Notes: generated by a model not told the origin, from the letters alone. Positions 42,064 to 53,690 are shown, counted from the first letter of the stretch. The stretch is 64,000 nt of DNA from JAUSIF01 sp963711595 (GCA_963711595.1 CAVQER010000010.1:248001-312000); one strand, 5' to 3'. Translations and numbers: made by a program.

Positions 42064-43079
42064 TGGACGCGCTTCCCGAGGTCCAGCTGCTGCGACCGAA
42101 GAGTGTGACCGAAGTGCTCGCCGCGCGCGCCGCGCATCCGCAAAGCCAGCTTCTCGGCGGTGGCACCGATCTCGTCGTCAACATCCGGCGCGGCATCGTT
42201 GCCCCGCCGGTGCTGATTGACATGAATGACGTAGCAGAGCTGCGCGCGGTCAAAGCCGACGAGCGCGGCATCGAACTCGGTGCTTCGGCGACCTTGACCG
42301 AGGTCGCCCGGCACGCCGGCGTGCTGAAACACTACCCGGTCGTGGCGCAGGCGGCCGGGATCGTCGCGGGTCCGACCCAGCGCAACATGGGAACGGTCGG
42401 TGGCAATCTCTGTCTCGACACGCGCTGCATCTTCTACAACCAGAGCGAATGGTGGCGCTCCGCCAACGATCACTGTCTCAAGACCACGGGCGATATATGC
42501 CACGTCGCACCGAAAAGCCGCGGCGTATGCTTCGCGACCTTCAGCGGCGACCTCGCGCCGGCGCTGCTCGCGCTCGGCGCCGAAGTCGATCTTGCAGGGC
42601 CGCAAGGCCACCGTACCGTGCCGCTTAACAGCATCTATATCGGCTTTGCACGCCAGGACGTTCCGGTCACCGAGACCATGGGCGACGGGAAATATTTTCT
42701 CTCCCTGCGTCCCGGTGAGTTCGTCACCGCGACGCGCGCGAAGAACACGCCGGGCCTTCGCTCGGCCTACGATAAGATCCGCATCCGCCGGTCCATCGAG
42801 TATCCGGTTGCAGGAGTTGCCGTGGCGCTGCGGCGCGACGGCAAGAAGCTCGCCGATTTGCGGGTCGCCTTCACCGGCACCAATCCGCGCCCGGTCTTGC
42901 TGGAAGGCACCACCGAACTGTGCGGCGGGCCGCTCGACGAAAAAGTTCTGAAAAACCTGGACGATCTGGTTCGCGACCAGGTGATGGCGATGAAGACGAC
43001 ATTCACGCCCGGCCACTATCGCCGCCGCGTCGCCGGCGTGCTCGCACGCCGGCTCGTCGTGCGTCTATTCGGGGACTGA
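42063..43079 (+). CDS. hcrB: 4-hydroxybenzoyl-CoA reductase, beta (FAD and [4Fe-4S]) subunit
   Basis: From the ATG at 42063 the protein is 338 aa. FAD motifs are LLGGGTDLVVNIRRG and MGTVGGNLCLDTRC. A 4Fe-4S loop, unique to 4-hydroxybenzoyl-CoA reductase among this family, is present: Cys 122, 138, 146 and 156 in RCIFYNQSEWW, HCLKTTGDIC and GVC. This extra cluster lets the enzyme run in reverse of other xanthine oxidase relatives, putting electrons into the substrate. It is the strongest evidence for assigning the three genes. A GTG at 42060 is also in frame. Confidence 0.94.
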   Translation: MDALPEVQLLRPKSVTEVLAARAAHPQSQLLGGGTDLVVNIRRGIVAPPVLIDMNDVAELRAVKADERGIELGASATLTEVARHAGVLKHYPVVAQAAGIVAGPTQRNMGTVGGNLCLDTRCIFYNQSEWWRSANDHCLKTTGDICHVAPKSRGVCFATFSGDLAPALLALGAEVDLAGPQGHRTVPLNSIYIGFARQDVPVTETMGDGKYFLSLRPGEFVTATRAKNTPGLRSAYDKIRIRRSIEYPVAGVAVALRRDGKKLADLRVAFTGTNPRPVLLEGTTELCGGPLDEKVLKNLDDLVRDQVMAMKTTFTPGHYRRRVAGVLARRLVVRLFGD

Positions 43080-43131
43080 ACGAGGGCGTAGACCCTCGAT
43101 TCGCTGTTGCGCCGGCCGAGGGAGGGGTGGC

Positions 43132-44727
<1,596 letters not shown>

Positions 44728-46308
44728 TTACGGGTGAAACGACACCGCCTTTGCCTGCAGCTCGTTGAGCAGCTCGGTCGATCCCTGCACCGCGACACGC
44801 TGGTGATAGAGGCGGAGTCCATTCAGTCCCCCGAGCTCCTCACCATTGCCGGCGCGTCCGGGTCCGCCGTGGTGGCACTGCGGCATGACGATGCCGTGTC
44901 CCGTGTGCGCGGTCGCGATGCTCGGATCGACGGCGAGCACGCGGCCATGGAACGGTCCGATCTCGTTCACGGCCTTCGCCAGGAACGCCAGATCGTCCCC
45001 AAACACGGACGCGACCAGCGATCCGCCCCCGCGCGACACGAGCGCGAACAGCTCGTTTTCGTTGCCATACGGGATCACGGTCGAAACCGGACCGAACACC
45101 TCGATTTCGTGGACGGCGCGCGCATCCTTCGCGTCGCCGATCTTGAGCAACGTCGGTGACACGAACGAAGACTTCGACGGGTCAATGCCGTCGAGTTTCG
45201 GCGCATCGGCTCCGCCGCTGACGAACTTTGCTTCTTTCGCGAGTCCGCCGATGCCCTTGAGCGCGGCTGCTTGCTGCGCCTTCGTGACCACGGGGCCCAT
45301 GCGCACGTCCTCGCGCTTCGGATCGCCGACGGTCGTCTTGCCAAGCTGCGCCTTGATCGCCTCACTCACGGCGTCGGCGCGATCGGCCGGCACGAACACA
45401 CGACGGATCGCCGTGCACTTTTGGCCGGCCTTGACTGTCATCTCGCGCGCGACTTCCTTCACGAATGCGGCGAATGCAGCGCTGTCCGCGGCGACCCCGG
45501 GCGCGAGCAGCGCCGCGTTCACGCTGTCCGCCTCGACGTTCACGAGTACGCCGCGCGCGAGCACATTGGGATGACTACGGATGGAATTGCCCGTCTCGGA
45601 CGAGCCGGTGAACGCAATCACATCATCGCTACCCGCTTGATCGAGTAAGTTGCCCGCGCTGCCGCAGAGCAGGCTGAGCGCGCCTTCCGGCAGAATGTTC
45701 GCTGCGATTACGTCGCGCACCATTTGATGGGTAAGAAGGGCGGTCGAAGAGGCGGGCTTGGCGAGCACGGGAACGCCTGCCAGCAGCGCGACCGCTGCCT
45801 TCTCCCAAAGGCCCCAGCTCGGAAAGTTGAACGCGTTGATGTGGATCGCGACGCCGCGACGTGGCGCAAGCATATGGATTGCTTGATAATTTTCAGCCTT
45901 CGACAGTCGCACCGGCTTGTCGTCCACGACGTGCCGCGCGTCGCCGAGGGCGCTCCCAAGCTTGGAATAGAACTTCAGCGTGCCGATGCCGCCGTCGATA
46001 TCGATTGCCGCATCGATCTTCGTGTTTCCCGAATTAGCGATCGCGATCTCCTCGTAGCGCGCGCGGTTCGCGATCAACGCGTCCGCGATGCCGTTGAGGA
46101 GCTTTGCTCGCTCGGCGAACGAGAGTGCGCGCAGTGCTGCGCCACCTTTAGTGCGCGCGTGGGTGAGCGCCGCGCCAAGGTCGATTCCCTTCGCGCTCAC
46201 TGTCGCCAGCACTTCGCCCGTGACCGGATTGACGAGCTCGGTTTCGACGCCGCTCCCGCGCGTCCATTTTCCGCTGAGATAGCCTTCGAGTGATTCCGTC
46301 GCGGCCAT
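44728..46308 (-). CDS. boxD: 3,4-dehydroadipyl-CoA semialdehyde dehydrogenase
   Basis: BoxD oxidises the semialdehyde that BoxC releases, with NADP+. The 526-residue aldehyde dehydrogenase resembles the ALDH half of PaaZ: HINAFNFPSWGLWEKAAVAL, LAKPASSTALLTHQM, AFTGSSETGNSIRSH, the Cys in KAGQKCTAIRRVFVP and EIEVFGPVSTVIPYG. The C-terminal HTGHGIVMPQCHHGGPGRAG is also a PaaZ/BoxD feature. It lies first in the boxD-boxB-boxC row when read against transcription, so it is the last gene transcribed, separated from boxB by repeat R3. Confidence 0.92.
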   Translation of the reverse strand: MAATESLEGYLSGKWTRGSGVETELVNPVTGEVLATVSAKGIDLGAALTHARTKGGAALRALSFAERAKLLNGIADALIANRARYEEIAIANSGNTKIDAAIDIDGGIGTLKFYSKLGSALGDARHVVDDKPVRLSKAENYQAIHMLAPRRGVAIHINAFNFPSWGLWEKAAVALLAGVPVLAKPASSTALLTHQMVRDVIAANILPEGALSLLCGSAGNLLDQAGSDDVIAFTGSSETGNSIRSHPNVLARGVLVNVEADSVNAALLAPGVAADSAAFAAFVKEVAREMTVKAGQKCTAIRRVFVPADRADAVSEAIKAQLGKTTVGDPKREDVRMGPVVTKAQQAAALKGIGGLAKEAKFVSGGADAPKLDGIDPSKSSFVSPTLLKIGDAKDARAVHEIEVFGPVSTVIPYGNENELFALVSRGGGSLVASVFGDDLAFLAKAVNEIGPFHGRVLAVDPSIATAHTGHGIVMPQCHHGGPGRAGNGEELGGLNGLRLYHQRVAVQGSTELLNELQAKAVSFHP

Positions 46309-46338
46309 GGTTTCCTCCCCGACTGTTCTTTATTGCTC

Positions 46339-46422
46339 GTCATGCCCGGCCTCGTGCCGGGCATCCACGCCTTCCTTCCTAAGGATAAAGACGTGGATCG
46401 CCGGGACAAGGCCGGCCATGAC
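46339..46422. repeat. Dispersed palindromic repeat, copy R3
   Basis: GTCATGCCCGGCCTCGTGCC on the left and GGGACAAGGCCGGCCATGAC on the right, with CCACGCC and CGTGGAT between, make the same nested palindrome as R1 and R2 but with more substitutions. It separates boxB from boxD. Confidence 0.8.
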
Positions 46423-46446
46423 TTGGAAAACGCTCATCCGCGCCGC

Positions 46447-47891
<1,445 letters not shown>

Positions 47892-47895
<4 letters not shown>

Positions 47896-49547
47896 ACCCT
47901 TTCCCTGTCGAAATTCGGCTGAATGCCGCTGCCATAAAGCTTCAGCGCTCCCTGCTCGCCGACCGAGTTCGGCCGCTGGAAGATCCAGTTCTGCCAGGCG
48001 GTGAGTCGGCCGAAGATCTTCGTCTCCATCGTCTCAGGACCCGCGAAGCGAAGGTTGGCTTCCATGCCGGTAAGGGCGTCCGGCGAGAAGCTCGTGCGCT
48101 CCTCGAGCATCACGCGCAGTTCCTCGTCGTAGTCGATGTCGTCGTAGGCAAGCGTCACGAGCCCGAGCTTGATGGCTTCCTCGCCCTCGATCGGATCGCC
48201 GCTTTTCTTCTCGGCTCGGCCGATGTTTTCCGGCTCGCCGAGGAACCTGGTTTGCAATCGCGTGATCCCGTTTCCCATCGGATACGCGCCGAAATTGGCG
48301 GGTCCGAGCACGATCGCGGCCGGCGGACGATTGTCGCCCTCGCGCGTGCCGATGAACATGATCGACCGGTCGGCCGCGAACGCGAGTTCTGCGAGCGTTC
48401 CCGCAAAGCAGGAGCCCGGCTCAACGAGCGCCATCGTCGTCTTTGCGGTCACGTCGACGCGCTTCAGGACGCGCTTGAGGTAGTGGTGGATCTCGCGCAT
48501 CAGCCAGTCGCCACTGCCGTTCAGCACGAGCGCGTCGTGCGCGAGCGCAGCTTTCGCGTCGCCTTCGGTGCGGAACAGAATCACGCCGATCGTGGGTTCG
48601 TTGAGGCGAAGATGCAGGATCGAATCCTCCAACTCGCGCGCCATCGCGAGCGGCCAAAATGCTGCACCGAGCGCATGCGCCTTCTCGACCGACGCCGGTA
48701 CGGGCTCCGACGGTCCACGCACTGTCACGTTCGCAACCCCGCGCTCACGATCGATCTCGACGGCGACGTGCTTGTACGAGACGCGATCGCCTTCGATCTT
48801 TCGATCGATCGGCGTGAGCTTGATACCCTTCGCGCCCGCCGGGCGATCCGAGCGCTTCGCAAGTTCCTTTGCGCGCGCCGCGACGGACTCTTTCCATTTC
48901 GAGTTCGGGACGACTTCATCGACGAGCCGCCATTCGACCGCTTTCGTGCCGCGCACGCCTTCTTCCACCGAGCAGAAAACGTCGGCGCGGTCACGCCGCA
49001 CCTTGCGCTTGTCGGTAAGGCGGGTGAGGCCGCCCGTACCTGGCAGCACCGCGAGCAGCGGCGTCTCGGGCAGCGACACGGCGGTCTTGCGGTCGTCGAC
49101 CAGCATGATGTGGTCGGCCGCGAGCGCGAGCTCGTAGCCTCCGCCGGCCGCCGTGCCGTTCACCGCGCACATGTAAATCTGCTTGGAATTTTCCGTCGCG
49201 TCCTCGATGCCGAGCCGCGTCTCATTCGTGAATTTGCAGAAGTTCACCTTGTGTCCGTGCGTCGCCTTGCCGAGCATCCGGATATTCGCGCCGGCGCAGA
49301 ACACATTGTCCTTGCCCGACTTGATGATGACCACTTTTACTTCCGGATGTTCGAACCGAAGGCGCTGGACCGCGTCGTTCAGCTCGATGTCGACTGCGAG
49401 GTCATAGGAGTTGAGCTTCAACTCATATTGGTCGGAGAGGCCGCCGCCCGCATCCACGTCCATGACGAGGCTAGCGACTTCGCCCTCGACCTCGATGCGC
49501 CAGTGACGATAGCGGGAGGGGTCGGTCTGAAAATCGATGATTTTCAT
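47892..49547 (-). CDS. boxC: 2,3-epoxybenzoyl-CoA dihydrolase
   Basis: BoxC opens the epoxide ring with two waters, releasing formate and the 3,4-dehydroadipyl-CoA semialdehyde. The 551-residue protein is a long crotonase. The first crotonase half has DNVFCAGANIRML, and GTAAGGGYELALAADHIMLV with the oxyanion-hole glycines; the second half has VEPGSCFAGTLAELAFAADR. The N-terminal FQTDPSRYRHWRIEVEGEVA is a BoxC landmark. It is first in the boxC-boxB-boxD row and divergent from the ferredoxin reductase gene, 203 bases away. Confidence 0.95.
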
Positions 49548-49606
49548 GGCGTCACCTTCGCGCGAGGGCCAGCGCCGGCTCGGCAGGGATGTGTATTATC
49601 TTGCAT

Positions 49607-49649
49607 ATTCATAGCAATGATCTTAAGGGTACACAACGCTCCTATGAAT
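49607..49649. promoter_or_regulatory. Spaced inverted repeat in the boxC/ferredoxin reductase divergent promoter region
   Basis: ATTCATAG (49607) and CTATGAAT (49642) are perfect inverted 8-mers, 27 bases apart, in an unusually AT-rich stretch of the 203-base divergent region. Two TGCA tetramers flank them. This could be an operator or a looping pair for a benzoyl-CoA-responsive repressor; no regulator gene is in the window. Confidence 0.4.
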
Positions 49650-49750
49650 TAAAGTGCATGGAGTGACCGTTACGGCTGGCGTGTCAGTGGGTTGGTCGCG
49701 AGATAGCGAAATAGAAAGCGACCGCGGCTCCGGCCGCGGGGGAGCGACGG

Positions 49751-50779
49751 ATGAGTGAGACGATCAAGACCGACGCGCTCATTGTCGGCGCGGGCCCTGT
49801 GGGCCTGTTCGCCGTCTTCGAACTCGGTCTTCTCGACATCAAGGCGCACCTCGTCGACATCCTCGACAAGGTCGGGGGCCAGTGCGGCGAGCTCTATCCG
49901 GAAAAGCCGATCTACGACATCCCGGCCGTCCCTTACATCACTGGTCAGGGCCTCACCGACGCGTTGATGGAGCAGATCAAGCCGTTCCATCCGACATTTC
50001 ACCTTGGCGAGATGGTGACATCCGTCGAGAAGATCGGCGAGCCGCTGTTTCGCTTGACGACCGACGGCGGAAAGATCTTCGAGACGAAGGTGATCGTGAT
50101 TGCAGCGGGCGGCGGTTCGTTTCAGCCGAAGCGTCCGCCGATCCAGGGCATCGAGCCGTACGAAGGCAAGTCTGTTTTCTACTCCGTGCGGCAGATGGAG
50201 GCCTTCCGCGGGAAGCGCCTGCTCATCGTCGGCGGCGGTGACAGCGCACTCGACTGGACGCTCAATCTTCAGCCGCTCGCGAAGCGCCTGACGCTCATTC
50301 ATCGGCGCGACGATTTTCGCGCGGCGCCCGACAGCGTGAACAAGATGCGCGTGCTTGTGAGCGGCGGCGGAATGGAACTGAGCATCGGCCAGGTGACCAG
50401 GCTCGAAGGCGAGGGCGGCCAGCTCACAGCCGCGCACGTCAAGGACAATGCCGGGGCAACGACCAGGATCGAATGCGATACGATGCTCCCGTTCTTCGGG
50501 CTCACCATGAAGCTCGGGCCGGTCGCGAACTGGGGTCTCGACCTGCAAAGCGAGCTCGTGCCGGTCGACACGGAAAAATTCGAGACCAGCGTGCCGGGCA
50601 TCTTTGCTGTCGGCGACATCAACACGTATCCGGGAAAGCTGAAGCTGATCCTCTCCGGCTTTCACGAAGTCGCGCTGATGTCACAGCGGGCGCATCGCTA
50701 CGTTTATCCCGACAAGCGGCTCGTGTTTCAGTACACGACTTCGTCCACGAGCTTGCAAAAGAAACTTGGCGTCGCCTGA
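49751..50779 (+). CDS. Ferredoxin/flavodoxin-NADP+ reductase, thioredoxin reductase-like
   Basis: A 342-residue flavoprotein. The FAD motif is LIVGAGPVGLFAVFELGLL (residues about 10-28) with DKVGGQCGELYPEK, and the NADPH motif is LIVGGGDSALDWTLNL (about 155). The redox Cys pair of thioredoxin reductase is absent, which marks it as the ferredoxin-NADP reductase branch. The C-terminal GVFAVGDINTYPGKLKLI-type segment binds FAD. It overlaps the [2Fe-2S] ferredoxin gene by one base and lies divergent from boxC. I infer that the pair feeds electrons to BoxB, or to another oxygenase. Confidence 0.9.
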   Translation: MSETIKTDALIVGAGPVGLFAVFELGLLDIKAHLVDILDKVGGQCGELYPEKPIYDIPAVPYITGQGLTDALMEQIKPFHPTFHLGEMVTSVEKIGEPLFRLTTDGGKIFETKVIVIAAGGGSFQPKRPPIQGIEPYEGKSVFYSVRQMEAFRGKRLLIVGGGDSALDWTLNLQPLAKRLTLIHRRDDFRAAPDSVNKMRVLVSGGGMELSIGQVTRLEGEGGQLTAAHVKDNAGATTRIECDTMLPFFGLTMKLGPVANWGLDLQSELVPVDTEKFETSVPGIFAVGDINTYPGKLKLILSGFHEVALMSQRAHRYVYPDKRLVFQYTTSSTSLQKKLGVA

Positions 50780-51102
50780 TGCCGAAGATCACCTTCATTG
50801 AATACGACGACACTGTTCATACGATCGACGCCGAAGTTGGCGCGACCGTGATGGAAACGGCGATCAGGGGCGGCGTCACCAGCATCGTCGCAGAGTGCGG
50901 CGGCTCCTGCACGTGCTCCACCTGCCACGTCTATGTCGACGAGGAATGGCGTTCCAAGATTCCGCCGGCCACGGCTGAGGAAGAGAACCAGCTGGATTTC
51001 GCCTTCGACGTCCGGCCGAACTCGCGGCTCTCCTGCCAGATCAAGGTGACGGAGGAGCTCGACGGATTGACGGTGCACACGCCGACCTATCAGGGGCGCT
51101 AG
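50779..51102 (+). CDS. [2Fe-2S] ferredoxin, adrenodoxin type
   Basis: A 107-residue ferredoxin with cluster cysteines C40, C46, C49 and C86, the C-x5-C-x2-C...C spacing of adrenodoxin/putidaredoxin proteins. An extra Cys 44 lies in the loop (AECGGSCTCSTCHVYV). RVDEEW-like and PNSRLSCQIKV parts also fit the family. The ATG overlaps the reductase stop (TGATG), so the two proteins are made together. Such ferredoxins serve P450s, Rieske and diiron oxygenases. Confidence 0.92.
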   Translation: MPKITFIEYDDTVHTIDAEVGATVMETAIRGGVTSIVAECGGSCTCSTCHVYVDEEWRSKIPPATAEEENQLDFAFDVRPNSRLSCQIKVTEELDGLTVHTPTYQGR

Positions 51103-51134
51103 GTTCAACGCGCAGCCCCCCGTGTCGCGGAACC
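51102..51134 (+). terminator. Hairpin with C-rich loop after the ferredoxin gene
   Basis: GGTTC-AA-CGCG pairs with CGCG-GAACC around a loop holding CAGCCCCCC. It begins at the last base of the ferredoxin stop codon. No T-run follows, so termination is uncertain. Confidence 0.35.
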
Positions 51135-51268
51135 CTGCCGCGCTACCCGCCGGACGGCACCGGTTCTCACTGCGCTGGATACGTGAAACAACCGATACCT
51201 GTCGCCGCAATGGCAACCAAATCGCATGCATGGATGTTTAGGGACCGGGTTTGGCGCCGGGAGTTCGC

Positions 51269-51952
51269 ATGCGTGTGCTGGTCGCCGTGGTTATGGCCAC
51301 ATTTGTCGCGGGTGCAGTCGCACCAGCGGAAGCCAAAGTCCTCGTCACCATCAACAAGTCCGCGCAGCGCTTGAGCGTCTCGGTCGACGGCGAGCCGCGC
51401 TATGATTGGGCGGTTTCCACCGGCAGGGCGGGTCGCGACACACCAAGCGGGACGTACCGCGCGTTCCGCATGGAGAAAGACCACTACTCAAAGGAATGGG
51501 ATGATGCACCAATGCCGCATTCCATTTTCTTCACGCAAACCGGCCACGCAATTCACGGTAGCTTCGAGACGGCGAAAATCGGCTCGCCGGCCTCTGCTGG
51601 CTGCGTGCGGCTTGCTCCTGAGAACGCCGAAAAGCTGTTTGCCCTTGTTGAAGAGCAGGGCGTGCTCAACACGACCGTCGAGGTCACCGGGGACCTGCGT
51701 GTAGCGCTTGCCCGGCGCACCCCGCAGTCCGCTGCAACCGAAGAGGACGGCAATGTCACCCCGCAGCGCGGGTACGGCGCGCCGCCCCGATACGTCGAGC
51801 CGGCGCGGCCACGTTACGGTGAAGCGCCTTGGCCGTACTACACGCAGCCGTACGGGGAGCCTTACTACGCGCGCCGAACACCATCGCCCTACGCGCCGCC
51901 GCCCGGCTACTACTACGAGCCGCAACCTTATCCGCGCTATTATCGCTGGTGA
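51269..51952 (+). CDS. L,D-transpeptidase (YkuD), SAGC variant
   Basis: From the ATG at 51269 the protein is 227 aa with a signal peptide ending APAEA (about residue 22). The YkuD domain reads LVTINKSAQRLSVSVDG, STGRAGRDTPSGTYRAFRM, AIHGSFETAKIGS and the catalytic SAGCVRLAPENA. The usual SHGC has Ala in place of His, a known variant. The last 75 residues are rich in Tyr and Pro (PRYVEPARPRYGE, PYPRYYRW), a low-complexity tail. It would cross-link peptidoglycan or attach proteins to it. Upstream of tRNA-Gly. Confidence 0.9.
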   Translation: MRVLVAVVMATFVAGAVAPAEAKVLVTINKSAQRLSVSVDGEPRYDWAVSTGRAGRDTPSGTYRAFRMEKDHYSKEWDDAPMPHSIFFTQTGHAIHGSFETAKIGSPASAGCVRLAPENAEKLFALVEEQGVLNTTVEVTGDLRVALARRTPQSAATEEDGNVTPQRGYGAPPRYVEPARPRYGEAPWPYYTQPYGEPYYARRTPSPYAPPPGYYYEPQPYPRYYRW

Positions 51953-52031
51953 CGTGCGGCGGCGGCGAGCGTCAAATCGCTTGACGCGGGCCACCGGACA
52001 GCCAAATTGAAAGAGCCAAGTTCGGGGCTTC

Positions 52032-52106
52032 GCGGGTGTAGTTCAGTGGTAGAACGACAGCTTCCCAAGCTGTATGTCGTGGGTTCGATTCCCATCGCCC
52101 GCTCCA
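52032..52106 (+). tRNA. tRNA-Gly(CCC)
   Basis: A 75-nt cloverleaf with acceptor stem GCGGGTG/CGCCCGC (one G-U pair), anticodon stem ACAGC/GCTGT around loop TTCCCAA, T-arm with GGTTCGATTCC and encoded CCA. The anticodon is CCC. It borders an accessory region. Confidence 0.96.
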
Positions 52107-52143
52107 CTACTTAGCAGCTCGCAGTTTTGCAGGTTCTGTTCAA

Positions 52144-52437
52144 TCATCGTTCTCTGCCGTGTCGGTTGAGTTTGGCAATCAGTTCCTTCGTCGCGGCCGA
52201 GCGGCCCACGTAGCGACGGATGATCTTGCTCACGTATTCCTCCTCCCACGCCATGATCTCAGCGATATCGCGCAACTTGAGATCAGCTAGGTAGAATCTC
52301 GTAGCCGCGGTGCCGCGTAGATCATGGAAGCGCACCGTGGTGATGCCGGCGCGTCGCTTCGCTCGATTGAATGCGGTCTCGAAACCGTTGCGTGTCCAGG
52401 GCCGATTCCGGCTGTTCGTGAGTATTATGGTCGAACG
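52144..52437 (-). pseudogene. C-terminal fragment of a tyrosine recombinase (integrase)
   Basis: The 97 codons before the stop read as the catalytic end of a phage-type integrase: FETAFNRAKRRAGITTVRFH, then DLRGTAATRFYLADLKLRDI (the H-x-x-R box), and YVSKIIRRYVGRS with the nucleophile Tyr. The N-terminal DNA-binding half and the first catalytic Arg are missing. Upstream of about 52437 the frame runs antisense through a serine recombinase fragment, with no relation to integrases. It points toward tRNA-Gly 38 bases away, the usual place of an integrase beside its attachment site. Confidence 0.85.
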
Positions 52438-52455
52438 CTTCGGAATGCGCCCCAG

Positions 52456-52875
52456 GACATCGCCACGCTCATGGATTCGGGCGTGGAGTTCATTGCAGTG
52501 GACAATCCGCACGCTAACAAACTGACCATTCATATCCTTGCGGCCGTGGCACAGCACGAGCGCGAGATGATCGGGGAACGAACAAAGGCGGCTTTGCATG
52601 CTGCGAAGGCGCGAGGCACTAGGCTGGGACGCAACGGCGCTGAACGCTTGGCTCCTGCTTACCGAAAAGCAGCGATAGCACGCGCGGCCGAACTCGCTCC
52701 GATCGTGAGCCCGTTGATTGGCGCAGGCCTTTCGGCCCGGCAAGTTAACAGCCCGCGGAGTGCCGACCCCGTCCGGTGGTAAATGGCACGCACAAACCGT
52801 CCTTCGCGCAATCGCCCGCTTTCCTTCCACGTCCGTGGAGTCCCTATCGCCAATAGCGGGTTCTATTTCGCTCTA
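52456..52875 (+). pseudogene. Serine recombinase (resolvase family) fragment, truncated and frameshifted
   Basis: Recognisable sequence starts at about 52456 with DIATLMDSGVEFIAVDNPHA, then KLTIHILAAVAQHEREMIGE and RTKAALHAAKARGTRLG, the end of a resolvase catalytic domain; the Ser nucleophile region is lost. After LSARQV the frame breaks near 52742; one frame over it continues LTARGVPTPSGGKWHAQTVL and RAIAR, the standard helix-turn-helix end, to a TAG at 52873-52875. So it has both a 5' deletion and a frameshift. Its 5' end abuts the truncated integrase on the other strand. Confidence 0.85.
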
Positions 52876-52949
52876 GTTTAAACTCCTAAAGTGACGTGCA
52901 GGCGATTACACATCCAGCGACCAGGCCCGTTACATCGCCGAGACATTGC

Positions 52950-53177
52950 TCATTCTCCGATCCATCCGGGCCCCAGCATTCGCTTTGCCTCCTCGCGGGT
53001 CTTCTCCCAGCTGGGGCATTGTTGAAACCACTGATACACTGGATCGTCGGCGTTACGCCTGCACGCTTCGAGCAATATTGGATGCATCTTTTTCTCAGCC
53101 GGCCCCGCTGTTCCGGCGGGGAGCGGGACCGGCGCTTGGCAACAAGCCGGGTCAACGGGGATTGCCACGGCTCGCAA
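52950..53177 (-). CDS. Small orphan protein
   Basis: A 75-codon frame. The C-terminal 45 residues (from the ATG at 53087: MHPILLEACRRNADDPVYQW, FQQCPSWEKTREEAKRML) look like a short helical protein, and GAGAAAAAG precedes that ATG, so the gene may start there. The N-terminal part is low in similarity to anything. Function unknown; it lies in the tRNA-Gly accessory region. Confidence 0.35.
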   Translation of the reverse strand: MRAVAIPVDPACCQAPVPLPAGTAGPAEKKMHPILLEACRRNADDPVYQWFQQCPSWEKTREEAKRMLGPGWIGE

Positions 53178-53202
53178 AAATAAGCCCGACCGTCACCGAA
53201 AC

Positions 53203-53290
53203 GTTCCGCGAATGATCGTCGTACACAATGCCGCAGCGTTTCTCTCCGAGCGCTTTGTGCCCGGGGGCAATCGGCACGGCGCGGAGTGCG
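53203..53290 (-). pseudogene. Decayed copy of the zinc-finger-like gene at 55091
   Basis: On the minus strand GATTGCCC, GCACA, GAG and TGCGGCATTGTGTACGA follow in the same order and spacing as in the 55091 gene, where they encode the NCPKH ... RCGIVYED part. Small insertions shift the frame (ADCPRA is in one frame, RCGIVYDD in another), so no intact protein is possible. Confidence 0.5.
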
Positions 53291-53298
53291 GCACGGAC

Positions 53299-53502
53299 TT
53301 ATTTTTGCCCGTTGCCGTTCCCGTCCGTGGCCAGCGCCGCTATCCGCGCTTGCCGCGCAAGCTCAGCTTCCCGCTGCTCCGCCAGCATGTCCCAAGTGTC
53401 AGCCATTCGGAGAAGTTGATCGCGATGCTCGGGCAGGGCCGCGCTGCTCGCAAGCGCGCGGCATTCTTGGGCATGCCTTTTGTAATCTTCGGCCTTCTTC
53501 AT
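53299..53502 (-). CDS. Small helical orphan protein (family 2 copy)
   Basis: A 67-residue protein, MKKAEDYKRHAQECRALASS then LPEHRDQLLRMADTWDMLAEQREAELAR (shown in part). It has the HAxEC...LA...HR...MA..W..LA pattern of the proteins at 15904 and 59475. The C-terminus is basic then Gly/Asn-rich. A hairpin with a C-rich loop and a terminator-like stem ends about 20 bases upstream of its ATG, as for the RNA copy before the gene at 58517. No known function. Confidence 0.65.
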   Translation of the reverse strand: MKKAEDYKRHAQECRALASSAALPEHRDQLLRMADTWDMLAEQREAELARQARIAALATDGNGNGQK

Positions 53503-53522
53503 GGTTGAAACCCGCACAAGAT

Positions 53523-53690
53523 AGCCCCGCCCCGAGGGTGAAACGGGGCGGGGTTGGTCCTGCGCCCGACATCTGGCACAGCGGGGAGGCTGTTGGGGCA
53601 AAGCCAAGACGCGCCGGGCAATCCGCTTAATTCGGGTGGGGAGATTCGGTTCCGCCAAGAACACACGCCGAATCAGAGCTAACGTTCCCC
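53523..53690 (-). ncRNA. Structured RNA candidate, copy D (divergent), leader of the gene at 53299
   Basis: On the minus strand the elements follow the order of copies A and B: a hairpin GATTCGG...GTTC/GAACCGAATC, then TTGGC/GCCAG (about 53605 to 53573) closing a C-rich loop with ACAGC-CTCCCC-GCTGT, then a GC stem CCCCGCCCCG/CGGGGCGGGG (53554-53524). The 5' box is only weakly similar. The terminator stem lacks a good T-run. The resemblance in the loop (CAGC, C-rich, GCTG) is what ties it to A and B. Confidence 0.45.

Noticed and set aside
48252..49652. 466-codon plus-strand frame
   Set aside because: Antisense to boxC; shadow frame.
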